Part shown: in pieces, positions 8,514 through 16,443 of the stretch
How positions within the stretch are numbered: the first letter of the stretch is position 1
How the letters are laid out: each line of letters opens with the position of its first letter
Assembly (NCBI GenBank): GCA_013152945.1
Contig: JAADFL010000164.1
Span: forward strand, 1-26,297
Length of the DNA stretch: 26,297 nucleotides
Source: Deltaproteobacteria bacterium
Lineage (GTDB): Bacteria > Myxococcota_A > JAADFL01
Reading direction: 5' to 3'
The notes under the pieces: model-generated
Told to the model about the DNA's origin: nothing
Seen by the model: only the letters and a program-made list of their open reading frames with translations
Databases searched by the model: none
Made by a program: the position numbers and the translations under genes

Positions 8514-10028
8514 CTACCTGCGAAGCACGATATACATCGTGGCTCCTTTCCTGTAGACCAAAAGCAGGATATTACCCTTTGCATTATTGTACAACTTCCT
8601 GAAATCACTAACTGATTTAATTGGCTTCTGGTCAATCTCCAATATCACGTCGCCAGGCATGAGCCCTGCGAACTGTGAAGGGCTGCCTTGCTGAACATCA
8701 GTGACAACCACGCCTTCCTTCAGCTTGTCAGGTATATTGAACTTATCACGGTTCACCTGGTTCAGGGAACCCAGTGTGAGCCCGCCCAGGGGGCCTTGGT
8801 TCTCGTTTACCTTTGCTGATATACCCATGTTATCCGGTTGCTCTCCCAATAACACGCTAATGTTGATCTTTTTCCCCTTGCGGAGAATCTTGAGCCTGGC
8901 CTTGGCATTGGCCCCGAGCATCGCAATAAGGTTACGGAGCTTGCCAGTGGAGTTCACCTTGGTTCCGTTCACACTTATTACCACGTCGCCGCGCTTGATA
9001 CCCGCCTTTTTTGCCGGGCTGCCCTTGATTACGTCCGATATCAGCACACCCTTGTATGTCTTGAGTTTCATGGCATCGGCCAGGTCCTTGTTCACATCCT
9101 GTATGACCACGCCAAGCCAACCACGAACCACGCGCCCATTCTTGAGCAAGCTCTCCATGACCGACTTGGCCATATTCGATGGGATCGCAAACCCGATGCC
9201 CTGGCTGCCGCCGCTTCGGCTCAAGATCGCAGTGTTTATTCCCACGAGTTCACCCCTTAGGTTTACCATGGCTCCGCCGGAATTGCCCGGGTTGATCGCT
9301 GCATCGGTCTGAATGAAATTTTCGTAATCCGTGATTCCCATGTTTGCCCTGCCCTTTGCAGATACGATTCCCATGGTAACCGTATGGCTTAGACCGAATG
9401 GATTGCCTATGGCCAATACTATATCACCAAGTCTAAGCTTATTCGAATCCCCAAAAGGTATCGGCTGCAATCCCTTGATCTTCTTTTTGATCTTTAAAAC
9501 AGCCACGTCACTCTTGGGATCCGTGCCGATAATCTTTGCTTCGTATTCATCCTTGTCGTCACCAAAAGACACCTGTACTTGGTCCGCCTTTGCAACCACA
9601 TGGTTGTTGGTGAGAATTATACCGTCCTTGCTAACTATCACGCCCGAGCCAAGGCTTCTCTCCTTTCTCTCCTTGGGGATGTTCCGGCTGTAGGGTTGGC
9701 CGAAAAAATACCTAAAAAACGGGTCATTGAAAAACGGCGAGAACACCCTGCCCCCCGGCATCTTGATTACCTTGGTCGACGAGACATTGACAACGCTCTT
9801 GACTGCCCTTTCAGCCACATCGGCTATGACATTTCTTGAAAGAGCCGACAGACCGTAACCGGCATTACTTCCTGTTACAGCCTGTGAAACAGCCTGTGTG
9901 CCGGCTTGCACTGTGTCCGCACTTACGCTGTCCCTTGCACAAGTGCAACACCCCAGGAAGACAAAAAACATCAGTACAGCGAAAATACCCCTCTTCCCTG
10001 TCTTGCCCGCATTCATCCTGGTCACCAT
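8514..10028 (-). CDS. HtrA/DegP-family periplasmic serine protease with two PDZ domains
   Basis: 504 residues. Envelope protein quality-control protease. An N-terminal hydrophobic signal (about 13-26) ends in FLGC, so C27 could be lipidated; a plain signal peptide is the alternative. The trypsin-like domain has the catalytic triad H143 (TNNHVV), D174 (SDVAVLKI) and S250 (GNSGGA), with a Phe-rich loop at 96-110 typical of DegP/DegS/MucD LA loops. PDZ1 covers about 303-392 and PDZ2 about 420-504. The ATG is preceded by a perfect AGGAGG at 10034-10039, 5 bases away. It stands alone: RecG ends 265 bases upstream and a convergent gene lies downstream. DegP, DegQ and MucD cannot be separated from sequence alone. 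Confidence 0.95.
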   Translation of the reverse strand: MVTRMNAGKTGKRGIFAVLMFFVFLGCCTCARDSVSADTVQAGTQAVSQAVTGSNAGYGLSALSRNVIADVAERAVKSVVNVSSTKVIKMPGGRVFSPFFNDPFFRYFFGQPYSRNIPKERKERSLGSGVIVSKDGIILTNNHVVAKADQVQVSFGDDKDEYEAKIIGTDPKSDVAVLKIKKKIKGLQPIPFGDSNKLRLGDIVLAIGNPFGLSHTVTMGIVSAKGRANMGITDYENFIQTDAAINPGNSGGAMVNLRGELVGINTAILSRSGGSQGIGFAIPSNMAKSVMESLLKNGRVVRGWLGVVIQDVNKDLADAMKLKTYKGVLISDVIKGSPAKKAGIKRGDVVISVNGTKVNSTGKLRNLIAMLGANAKARLKILRKGKKINISVLLGEQPDNMGISAKVNENQGPLGGLTLGSLNQVNRDKFNIPDKLKEGVVVTDVQQGSPSQFAGLMPGDVILEIDQKPIKSVSDFRKLYNNAKGNILLLVYRKGATMYIVLRR

Positions 10029-10293
10029 GTATGCCTCCTTTCTAACTGGAATAACGCACTAAACGTGCAATTATTCCCTGTCACCAAAATAAACCTCGTA
10101 TTTCAATCACAACCGTCCAGCCCGTACCTGCCGATTGATTCAGCCCATCTACAGGATTGGCGCCTTTCAACGGCTTTAGATAAACACCGCGCAATAATAG
10201 TCAACACGTGAACCGTAAATCATCATAATTCGCAAATCATTCATAATGATGTGTAAACAACATTGGGATACAAGGCAAGCCCATCCCTGAACC
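10029..10293. other. Intergenic region upstream of the HtrA gene
   Basis: 265 bases holding the candidate promoter, the protease ribosome binding site, and an AT-rich palindrome ATCATT-CAT-AATGAT at 10236-10250 that could be an operator. No gene seen. Confidence 0.5.
10177..10204 (-). promoter_or_regulatory. Candidate sigma70-like promoter for the HtrA gene
   Basis: On the - strand, TTGACT (10199-10204) and TATCTA (10177-10182) are separated by 16 bases, about 150 bases before the protease start. The -35 is good, the -10 weak (3 of 6). No clear envelope-stress sigma motif was seen. Confidence 0.35.
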
Positions 10294-12435
10294 TTACCCG
10301 ACGAGAATGAACCCGAGCTTGTCCTGTGCCATTCGTTCCACCACATTCCTTAAGAGTCGGTGCTCATACTTCTCCAGATAGGGATCGCCGTCTACAATAT
10401 GATATGCCTCTTTCCTGGCCAGGGACAGCAGGTCTGGAAACCTGGCCGCCTTTGAAAGCAAGTAGCCTGGTACGCCCGATTGCCTTGTCCCAAGCATCTC
10501 GCCCGGTCCCCTGATTTGCATGTCTTTCTCGCTAATAATAAAGCCGTCAGTGGTCTGCTCAAGCACAAGAAGGCGCTGAAAAGCATCCCCCCGGCCCTTT
10601 TTCCTTATTACCAGCAAACAATATGACTTGTTCATTCCACGGCCTACCCTGCCGCGCAATTGATGGAGTTGGGACAAGCCGAACCTCTCTGCATGCTCGA
10701 CCACAATCACTGTTGCAGAAGGTACGTCCAAGCCAACCTCTATCACGGTAGTGCAAACCAGTATCCTGGTTTCCCCGCGCCGAAACGCATCCATTGCAGC
10801 CTGTCTCTCCTGTGCAGGCAATTTGCCGTGAGCAAGCCCCACTTCAACGCCTGGAAACATCTTCCTCACCATCCGGACACCGCTAACAGCATCCATCAGG
10901 CCGGTATTGTCTGATTGTTCCACCTTTGGAAAAACCCAGTAAACCTGTCCGCCATCATCTAATGCCTCTTTGACTGTTTGTTGCAACAACAGCAGATCGG
11001 CCGGCCCTATCACTCTCGTCTCGACAGGCAACCTTCCCGGAGGCATTTCGTCCAGGACGGACACGTCCAGGTCACCATACACGGTCATGGCGAGAGTCCG
11101 GGGTATGGGAGTCGCGGTCATGACCAACACGTCCGGTTCCAGGCCCTTCCCTCTCAAGGCGTTTCTCTGGCCTACCCCGAACCTGTGCTGCTCGTCTATC
11201 ACGACAAGCCCGAGCCTCTCGAACTCCACGGATCGTTGTATCAAGGCATGAGTTCCGATTGCCACCTGAACAATTCCAAGCTGGAGCCATTCACGTCGCC
11301 TGGATGCCAGGGAAGCCTTGAGCCTCCCGGTAAGCAGGACATGCCTTACATCCAGACCTCGAAACATGGTTTCAAGCGTTCTCACGTGCTGCTCGGCAAG
11401 CACCTCGGTAGGAGCCATTATTGCAGCCTGGTAACCCGAATCCACAGCCTTCAACACGGCGCTCATGGCAACCAGGGTCTTGCCGCTGCCCACATCTCCC
11501 TGCAGTAACCTGTTCATGGGAGCAGGTCGTTCCATGTCCGAGAATATTTCTGCTATTGCCCTCTTCTGTGCATCAGTCATCAGAAAAGGAAGTTGCGACT
11601 TCAGCCTTTCATATCTGTTCGAAAGCTTTGAAAAGCCTATACCACGAGCAATTGATAACCTGTATTTCCTTTGTGCCAAGGCGACCTGCAGGTAAAAAAA
11701 CTCTTCGAACAACATTCGCCTTTGGGCAGGCAGGTTTTCGACCTGCAAAGAACCGGCGCCATTTTCGTGCGCTAAAAGATGGACCTGTCTCAATGCCTGG
11801 ATCAAGTCAGGCAACCCGAGTCTTTTCCGCAAAGCTCCAGGCAGAGGATCCTCGACGTACTTTGCATACCCTTCCACTGCCCCGCCTATGATCTTACGAA
11901 ATGTCTTTCGTGGTATTCCAGGCACTTCCGGGTACACAGGACGCAACTTATCCGAAGCATTACCTTCACCGGGTTCAACGTCAGGATGAACCATTTGCAG
12001 TCTGCCTTTGTAACTCGACACCTTGCCGGACAACCTTACCATGTTGCCCCGTTCCAACCCTGCGGCCTTACCCGGAAAATACCTGAACCAAACCGCGGCC
12101 AATGATCCGGATGAATCGAAGACAATGACTTCGAGTCTTTTTCTCCATCTCGGCCCTCGTTTGACCTGAATAGACTTTATTGTACCACGGACCTGCTGGT
12201 TCCTGCCGGGATTCAGATCGGATATTCTTTCTACACTGCCGCATTCTTCGTACCCTATAGGCAAAAAGAAAAGAACATCCCTGATCGTCCTTATTTCCCT
12301 TGATGAGAGTCTGTCTGAAAGCTTCGGTCCCACTCCCTTGAGTAATGAAACCGGTGCATTCAAGAGATTGCTCGTATTTTCCGACAGCCTGCCCGGATCC
12401 GTTGGCTTTTCACCATTTTTTTCTTTCTTATTCAT
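10294..12435 (-). CDS. recG: ATP-dependent DNA helicase RecG
   Basis: 713 residues, close to the usual RecG length. It reverses stalled replication forks and processes recombination intermediates. The N-terminal wedge/OB region (about 25-160) starts with the LLKGVGPKLSDRL helix-hairpin segment. Helicase motifs: Walker A GDVGSGKT (313-320), APTEVLAEQH (341-350), DEQH box (414-417), TATPIPRTLAMTVYGDLDVS (440-459, motif III plus a RecG-specific run), and QLRGRVGRG (592-600, motif VI) running into the TRG region. The ATG at 12435 has no strong Shine-Dalgarno; no better in-frame start with one was seen. The first ~25 residues are polar and poorly conserved. No operon partner: 252 bases separate it from the upstream gene. 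Confidence 0.97.
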   Translation of the reverse strand: MNKKEKNGEKPTDPGRLSENTSNLLNAPVSLLKGVGPKLSDRLSSREIRTIRDVLFFLPIGYEECGSVERISDLNPGRNQQVRGTIKSIQVKRGPRWRKRLEVIVFDSSGSLAAVWFRYFPGKAAGLERGNMVRLSGKVSSYKGRLQMVHPDVEPGEGNASDKLRPVYPEVPGIPRKTFRKIIGGAVEGYAKYVEDPLPGALRKRLGLPDLIQALRQVHLLAHENGAGSLQVENLPAQRRMLFEEFFYLQVALAQRKYRLSIARGIGFSKLSNRYERLKSQLPFLMTDAQKRAIAEIFSDMERPAPMNRLLQGDVGSGKTLVAMSAVLKAVDSGYQAAIMAPTEVLAEQHVRTLETMFRGLDVRHVLLTGRLKASLASRRREWLQLGIVQVAIGTHALIQRSVEFERLGLVVIDEQHRFGVGQRNALRGKGLEPDVLVMTATPIPRTLAMTVYGDLDVSVLDEMPPGRLPVETRVIGPADLLLLQQTVKEALDDGGQVYWVFPKVEQSDNTGLMDAVSGVRMVRKMFPGVEVGLAHGKLPAQERQAAMDAFRRGETRILVCTTVIEVGLDVPSATVIVVEHAERFGLSQLHQLRGRVGRGMNKSYCLLVIRKKGRGDAFQRLLVLEQTTDGFIISEKDMQIRGPGEMLGTRQSGVPGYLLSKAARFPDLLSLARKEAYHIVDGDPYLEKYEHRLLRNVVERMAQDKLGFILVG

Positions 12436-12687
12436 CAGTCAAGCCGGCGGTCACTCGCCAGGAATTGATTTCCAAACATCTTCAGCATGCATTCCATGGT
12501 GCAACCAAAACAGATGAAAAGGCATGACGGAAGAAGCTCTCAATCCAGGAGAAAGGTCTATTCAAGAGCCGGCAACACCGGCTATTTTTTGAAGCATGCC
12601 TGGATGTTTTCCAAAAAATATTATTTGTAACGGCCTTTGAAGCGAAAACAATTACTACCAAAGGATCCCTAAAAAAGAGCAACAGGG
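12436..12687. other. Intergenic region upstream of recG
   Basis: 252 bases without a convincing gene. The clear feature is a + strand terminator-like hairpin at 12567-12590. Near 12672-12677 a - strand T6 run lies just after the upstream gene's stop but lacks a good stem. Confidence 0.5.
12567..12590 (+). terminator. Rho-independent terminator-like hairpin on the + strand
   Basis: AGCCGG, loop CAACA, CCGGCT, then A and six T residues. Perfect 6-base GC-rich stem with proper U-tail, but oriented to the + strand, where no annotated gene precedes it. On the - strand no T-run follows the stem. Confidence 0.55.
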
Positions 12688-13458
12688 CTACTTGCACCGC
12701 TTGTCCATGATTTTCATTACCCGCCGCTTGTAGACCGGATCGTTGTAACCCACCATGTCGAGGTAAAGGAGGTAACGTTCGACACTGGACCGGCCAAGGG
12801 CCTTCTTCCTTTTCTTGCACAAAGAAAGGCCATAGTCCATGCCGGCCTTAATGGCATTGACCTTGCCCTGGTAAAGGGCTGCCTGTGCCAATGATGCAGC
12901 CTCTTTACCTTTCTTGGACTTGAGATTTTCCAGGTAGAACTCGATCTTAATCAAGTCATTGACCGGCCCCAGCGCCCCTGCCGGATCAGCCTTTGCCTCG
13001 CCCGAGAGAAACATTGCATACTTTATCACGCAGTTGCCAAGTGCATTTCCCAGGATATCGGGAATAGGGGTTCTGGACACGGGATCCACCGGGTTCTGAA
13101 TCGTAGACACCCGGTTCAATAGAGTGGTTATGGTTTCGATGTCACCTTTTCCTCCATGTCTCTGGCAGCGTTGCTCCAGTCTCCTGGCCCATATACCAAG
13201 GCATTTCTTGTATTCCGGCAAAGACTCGGCAGGCCCGGGTATGGGGAGGTTGGCGGACTTCAATATCAATATACCCTTCTCGATACTATCCAACCCTGCC
13301 TGGTGATCACCCATTTGGCAGATTTCCAGGCCCTCGCTTATTGCCTTCTTGGAAGCTGCCTGAGGATCCCCGGTCTTGGCGGCCATTACAGGCCACGAAC
13401 CGAGAAGTACAACGAAAAAAACTGATTTTAGAACCAGGGAGCACCTGCCCGACAACAT
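12688..13458 (-). CDS. Secreted protein of unknown function with six conserved-looking cysteines
   Basis: 256 residues from the ATG at 13458, chosen because GGAGG (13464-13468) lies 5 bases upstream; a GTG two codons earlier overlaps that site. A typical signal peptide (hydrophobic 8-23, cleavage after VMA near 27) points to the periplasm or outside. The mature part is helical, with cysteines at 47, 86, 98, 143, 214 and 255, an even number suited to disulfides, and a very basic C-terminal third (KKRKK, YKRR). The first half (about 32-65) has TPR-like spacing, but no family was recognised. A sigma70-like promoter precedes it, so it is probably monocistronic. Function unknown. Confidence 0.75.
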   Translation of the reverse strand: MLSGRCSLVLKSVFFVVLLGSWPVMAAKTGDPQAASKKAISEGLEICQMGDHQAGLDSIEKGILILKSANLPIPGPAESLPEYKKCLGIWARRLEQRCQRHGGKGDIETITTLLNRVSTIQNPVDPVSRTPIPDILGNALGNCVIKYAMFLSGEAKADPAGALGPVNDLIKIEFYLENLKSKKGKEAASLAQAALYQGKVNAIKAGMDYGLSLCKKRKKALGRSSVERYLLYLDMVGYNDPVYKRRVMKIMDKRCK

Positions 13459-13536
13459 GCTCACCTCCCACCCGGATTTACTCTCATTAAGAAAAACCGG
13501 GATAGCCGAAGAATTCCTGAATAACCTGTCTCAAGC

Positions 13537-13566
13537 TCTATACCATAGAGCCTTGTTTCATGGCAA
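13537..13566 (-). promoter_or_regulatory. Candidate sigma70 promoter with overlapping palindrome
   Basis: On the - strand, TTGCCA (13561-13566) and TATAGA (13537-13542) with an 18-base spacer, about 80 bases before the secreted-protein start. The -10 sits inside the palindrome GCTCTAT-ACC-ATAGAGC (13535-13551), an operator-like arrangement. Confidence 0.45.
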
Positions 13567-13587
13567 GAGTATCTGCCATTTCGAACA

Positions 13588-14433
13588 TCACAAGGCCGAA
13601 TCATTTCTGAAAACTTTCCGCGATATCTCCACCGACCTCGATTCCGCTGCCACAGCAGCCTTGCCGTTCAGAAGAAAAGGGGGCCTGCCCTTCATTCCTT
13701 TCGCGGCATGAGCCAGTTTCCACGAAACCACCCCCTTGTTTCCCATTACGACTTCCAATAGGACCACACTGTCGTTCCCGGGCATTTCCATGGGCATTAT
13801 CAGTTGTCCAAGTCCGAAAATCGCCAGGCTTTCGCCCATCTTCACCATTCCTGCAAAGGGCGCAGCCGGCCCCGCGATTACCAGCCCGGCACCAAGTTCC
13901 GCCACGTAGCCGGCAACATCACGTTCCCTTGCACCCGGAACAACAGGCCAAGCCATTCTCGGAAAAATCGCAACTGAAATCGCTTTTACGGCCTTTGCCC
14001 GGTCGACACACTCCGACTGCCAGGCATGGTCCAACGGCTCGGCAGCAAAAAACAGCAGCTTCCGCCCTCCAAAAGTCTTCTCTATCATCTCTCCCGGAAC
14101 CACGTGTTCGATCCTGTAGCCTTCGAGTTCATCCAGAATGCCCCTGGGCAATCTTTCCGAGGACACGACAGCACCTATACCCGTTTGCGCAAGAATACTT
14201 GCAGCCTTGGCCTGTGATACGGCCTCGAACATGATAATGCCGAGATCGGTTCTCTCGAAAAAAGTCAACAAATCGCCCATGCCGGATTTTGCAAGGTTGT
14301 CAGCCCTTGCCTCCACCCATCCGCCAAAGCCGAGTCTTGTACCATGCACGGACTCTTTTCCGGGTTGCACGGTATTTCCTTTACCGCCAAAGAGCTTAAA
14401 AAAGCCCCTCCTGTCCAAATCAGAAGGAGTCAT
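13588..14433 (-). CDS. Degenerate CapA/PgsA-like (poly-gamma-glutamate synthesis type) protein
   Basis: 281 residues with no clear full-length match, but the order of segments follows the CapA metallophosphatase-like fold. GDLLTFFERTDLGIIMFE (53-70) matches the usual GD..L...D..I.NLE; SVAIFPRMAW (153-162) the V..HWG strand; LGAGLVIAGPAAPFAG (180-195) the aGAD.ViG.HPH loop; FGLGQLIMP (206-214) the YSLGNF segment; and GRPPFLLNG (249-257) the final RP strand. The catalytic HWG and HPH histidines are replaced, so if the relationship is right this is a pseudoenzyme. The N-terminus has RRGFFKLF, which resembles a Tat motif, but no hydrophobic region follows, so export is not supported. The alternative is an unrelated conserved hypothetical. 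It has its own candidate promoter. Confidence 0.5.
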   Translation of the reverse strand: MTPSDLDRRGFFKLFGGKGNTVQPGKESVHGTRLGFGGWVEARADNLAKSGMGDLLTFFERTDLGIIMFEAVSQAKAASILAQTGIGAVVSSERLPRGILDELEGYRIEHVVPGEMIEKTFGGRKLLFFAAEPLDHAWQSECVDRAKAVKAISVAIFPRMAWPVVPGARERDVAGYVAELGAGLVIAGPAAPFAGMVKMGESLAIFGLGQLIMPMEMPGNDSVVLLEVVMGNKGVVSWKLAHAAKGMKGRPPFLLNGKAAVAAESRSVEISRKVFRNDSAL

Positions 14434-14503
14434 GTCAAATTCACAACCTTTTCCGTCTCGAATCCCGCTCTAAGGTCATTTCGATCCCCTGAAAAAATAC
14501 TGG

Positions 14504-14531
14504 ATGGTATATACTTCAATATCCCTGGCAA
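14504..14531 (-). promoter_or_regulatory. Candidate promoter for the CapA-like gene
   Basis: On the - strand, TTGCCA (14526-14531) and TACCAT (14504-14509) with a 16-base spacer, about 70 bases before the start codon. Five of six and four of six consensus bases. Confidence 0.38.
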
Positions 14532-14613
14532 CAAAATACAGCCCGACAATGAGCAAATGGCCGAGACCCGTGATAACATAAGGTATCAGCCGATAACGCT
14601 ATTCTTCCAAATG

Positions 14614-15279
14614 CTATTTTTTACCTTTCCTTTTCCTGGATTTTCTTCTCTTCTTTCCCTTTTTGGCGCCCGGTAGAGCTTTTACATCATCAGGGGTAAA
14701 GGTAAATGACTGTAGCAATGACACAGGGGCATTCTTGGCAGCAGGAAACTGCCATGCTGACAGCTTTTTCAAGACACATTGCCCCACATCCGGAGCATCC
14801 TCGATATTCTTGGAAAGTTGAGGCGATATCACCTTACCCTTGGTATCGACCTTGAGTTTTATTTCCACTGTACCCATTAGTTTGGGTTTCTTTTTCAAAG
14901 CATCTGCATAGCACGCAACCGCCTCGGGTTTATGTTCCTTCATGAATTTCTGGAGAGCAGCCTGATCGATTACTCCCCTGACCTTCTTGACGACCTTCGG
15001 TTTCGGAGGAGGAGGCGGCGGCGCCTCTTCCCTCGTAAATCGCCACACTAACAAGCCAATCCCAATAAGAACAAGCGCCACCAATACCGCCAGCATGGCC
15101 AGTTCTCTCGGCTTTGCCTTGGGCGCTTCCTTTTGCAGGTCTGCAAAGTCTTCATTCTTCAAGCCAGGGTAATGATTTTCCTTCTCACCGACCCCCTTGG
15201 AACCGCTGACCGGTGTTCCGCATTTCACGCATATTCTGGCATCGTCGCGTATTTCAGCCCCACACTTACTACAAATCAT
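14614..15279 (-). CDS. Zinc-ribbon, single-TM protein with AgmX/PglI-type C-terminal domain
   Basis: 221 residues. An N-terminal zinc ribbon (C3, C6, C17, C20) would face the cytoplasm; a membrane helix spans about 61-79; a Pro-rich spacer (87-95) follows; and the periplasmic C-terminal domain (about 115-195) fits the AgmX/PglI tail found in Myxococcota gliding-motility and envelope proteins, including its two conserved cysteines (C123, C168) and the TonB-like strand GTVEIKLKVDTKGKV. The last 16 residues are a Lys/Arg-rich tail. The ATG is preceded by GGAGG, 6 bases away, and by a good sigma70 promoter, so it is probably not part of the ndk operon. Likely a membrane-spanning scaffold or energy-coupling protein; exact role unknown. 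Confidence 0.82.
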   Translation of the reverse strand: MICSKCGAEIRDDARICVKCGTPVSGSKGVGEKENHYPGLKNEDFADLQKEAPKAKPRELAMLAVLVALVLIGIGLLVWRFTREEAPPPPPPKPKVVKKVRGVIDQAALQKFMKEHKPEAVACYADALKKKPKLMGTVEIKLKVDTKGKVISPQLSKNIEDAPDVGQCVLKKLSAWQFPAAKNAPVSLLQSFTFTPDDVKALPGAKKGKKRRKSRKRKGKK

Positions 15280-15328
15280 TGCCTGCCTCCATTGGGAAAC
15301 TTGATTTTCTCATCACAACCAGTAATTA

Positions 15329-15357
15329 ACCATACTTGAAGACAATAAATGTTTCAA
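15329..15357 (-). promoter_or_regulatory. Sigma70-like promoter for the zinc-ribbon/AgmX-tail gene
   Basis: On the - strand, TTGAAA (15352-15357) and TATGGT (15329-15334) separated by exactly 17 bases, about 50 bases before the start codon. Also within it, CTTGAA and TTCAAG form a 6-base inverted repeat with a 12-base loop. Confidence 0.5.
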
Positions 15358-15377
15358 GACTTGTGGACTACTATTTA

Positions 15378-15806
15378 TTATTTGATTCCAGTCAACTCGA
15401 TCCCTGAAAAAAAGAAGGATATCTCGAATGCGGCGGTCTCCTTGGAATCAGAACCGTGAACCACGTTTCTTTCCTTGCTCTCTGCAAGTTCCTTCCTGAT
15501 GGTTCCGTTGTCAGCCTCGGCAGGATCGGTCGCACCCATCAGCTTTCGCCACCTTGCGATTGCGTCCTCTCCCTCCAGCACGAGTGCGATAATGGGCCCG
15601 GAACTCATGAAACTGCAAAGAGGCTCATAGAAATGTTTTCCCTTGTGGACTTCGTAGAAACCTCCGGCATCCGAAGCCGTTAACTTGAGGCTCTTAAGAG
15701 CCAAGATCTTGAGACCGGACTCCTGTATCCTTGATAGTATCCGGGGCACCAAGCCCCTGGCCACGGCATCCGGTTTTATCATTGCCAATGTTCGCTCCGA
15801 CTCCAT
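15378..15806 (-). CDS. ndk: Nucleoside diphosphate kinase
   Basis: 142 residues from the ATG at 15806, chosen for the GGAGGA (15813-15818) just upstream and the standard ERTLAMIKPDA start (family Ndk proteins begin here; K11 binds the phosphate). Phosphohistidine H117 lies in NVVHGSDS, and the kpn-loop GATDPAEA (91-98) is intact. It exchanges gamma-phosphate among NTPs and NDPs. It follows korC by 36 bases as the last gene of the TCA operon; with SucCD upstream, it could convert GTP made by succinyl-CoA synthetase into ATP. Longer upstream extension in frame is untranslated-looking. Confidence 0.96.
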   Translation of the reverse strand: MESERTLAMIKPDAVARGLVPRILSRIQESGLKILALKSLKLTASDAGGFYEVHKGKHFYEPLCSFMSSGPIIALVLEGEDAIARWRKLMGATDPAEADNGTIRKELAESKERNVVHGSDSKETAAFEISFFFSGIELTGIK

Positions 15807-15842
15807 GTCTTTTCCTCCGTTAATAATTTTCCAATCGTCCAT

Positions 15843-16403
15843 TCATGTTTTTTTATACTCTCTGCCCAACTCGAAACCACTTTCCAGGGCATTGAGATTA
15901 AGATCCTCCGTGCCCTTTGGCACCCTGCCCAAAACGGCATTTTTCAAGGCGTCCTTGGTAACGACTCTTGTAATCTGCACAAGGGCTCCCAGTGCCACGA
16001 TATTCGCCACCAGCGCCTTACCTATCTTTTCCTTGGCCGTTGATATTATCGGAATCTTGACCACCTTTACTTCGGCTTCACGAGCCGCCTTGATCTCGTT
16101 CACCTCGTCCCGGTCGACCAAGAGCAGGCCGCCCGGTTTCAGGTCCTGGACATACCTGTCACACGATTCCTGCGTCAGGCACAAGAGAATATCCAACTCG
16201 GTCGCCTTGGGGTATTCGATGTCGGCATCGCTGATGATAACCTCGGCCCTGCTGGCGCCACCCCTGGCTTCCGGACCATAGGACTGGCTCTGAACAGCGT
16301 TTTTCTCATCATATATCGTGGCTGCCTCAGCCAATATCACACCGGCTAAGATCAAACCCTGGCCACCGGACCCGGCTAACCTGACCTCGGTTCTCCTTCC
16401 CAT
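15843..16403 (-). CDS. korC: 2-oxoglutarate:ferredoxin oxidoreductase, gamma subunit
   Basis: 186 residues, the normal size. The family signature RLAGSGGQGLILAG (8-21) and QSYGPEARGG (40-49) are present, then VDRDEV and a conserved NIVALGALV near the C-terminal half. This subunit, the gamma domain of 2-oxoacid:ferredoxin oxidoreductases, shapes the cofactor-binding and oligomer interface. GGGAGGAG precedes the ATG. It lies 40 bases after korB and before ndk in the same strand, so it is the last oxidoreductase gene of the operon. Confidence 0.93.
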   Translation of the reverse strand: MGRRTEVRLAGSGGQGLILAGVILAEAATIYDEKNAVQSQSYGPEARGGASRAEVIISDADIEYPKATELDILLCLTQESCDRYVQDLKPGGLLLVDRDEVNEIKAAREAEVKVVKIPIISTAKEKIGKALVANIVALGALVQITRVVTKDALKNAVLGRVPKGTEDLNLNALESGFELGREYKKT

Positions 16404-16443
16404 GTTACTTTGCTCCTCCCTTATTGTTACCCGGCTTTCCAGG

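Noticed and set aside
9331-9693. Protein-coding frame on the + strand inside the protease gene
   Set aside because: It shadows the conserved HtrA coding sequence and has no domain or start signal of its own.
14374-14433. Tat signal peptide on the CapA-like protein
   Set aside because: The RRGFFKLF motif is not followed by a hydrophobic core, so export by Tat is unsupported.
15807-15842. Upstream start for ndk adding 12 residues
   Set aside because: A strong GGAGGA lies at 15813-15818 before the ATG at 15806, which gives the standard family N-terminus.
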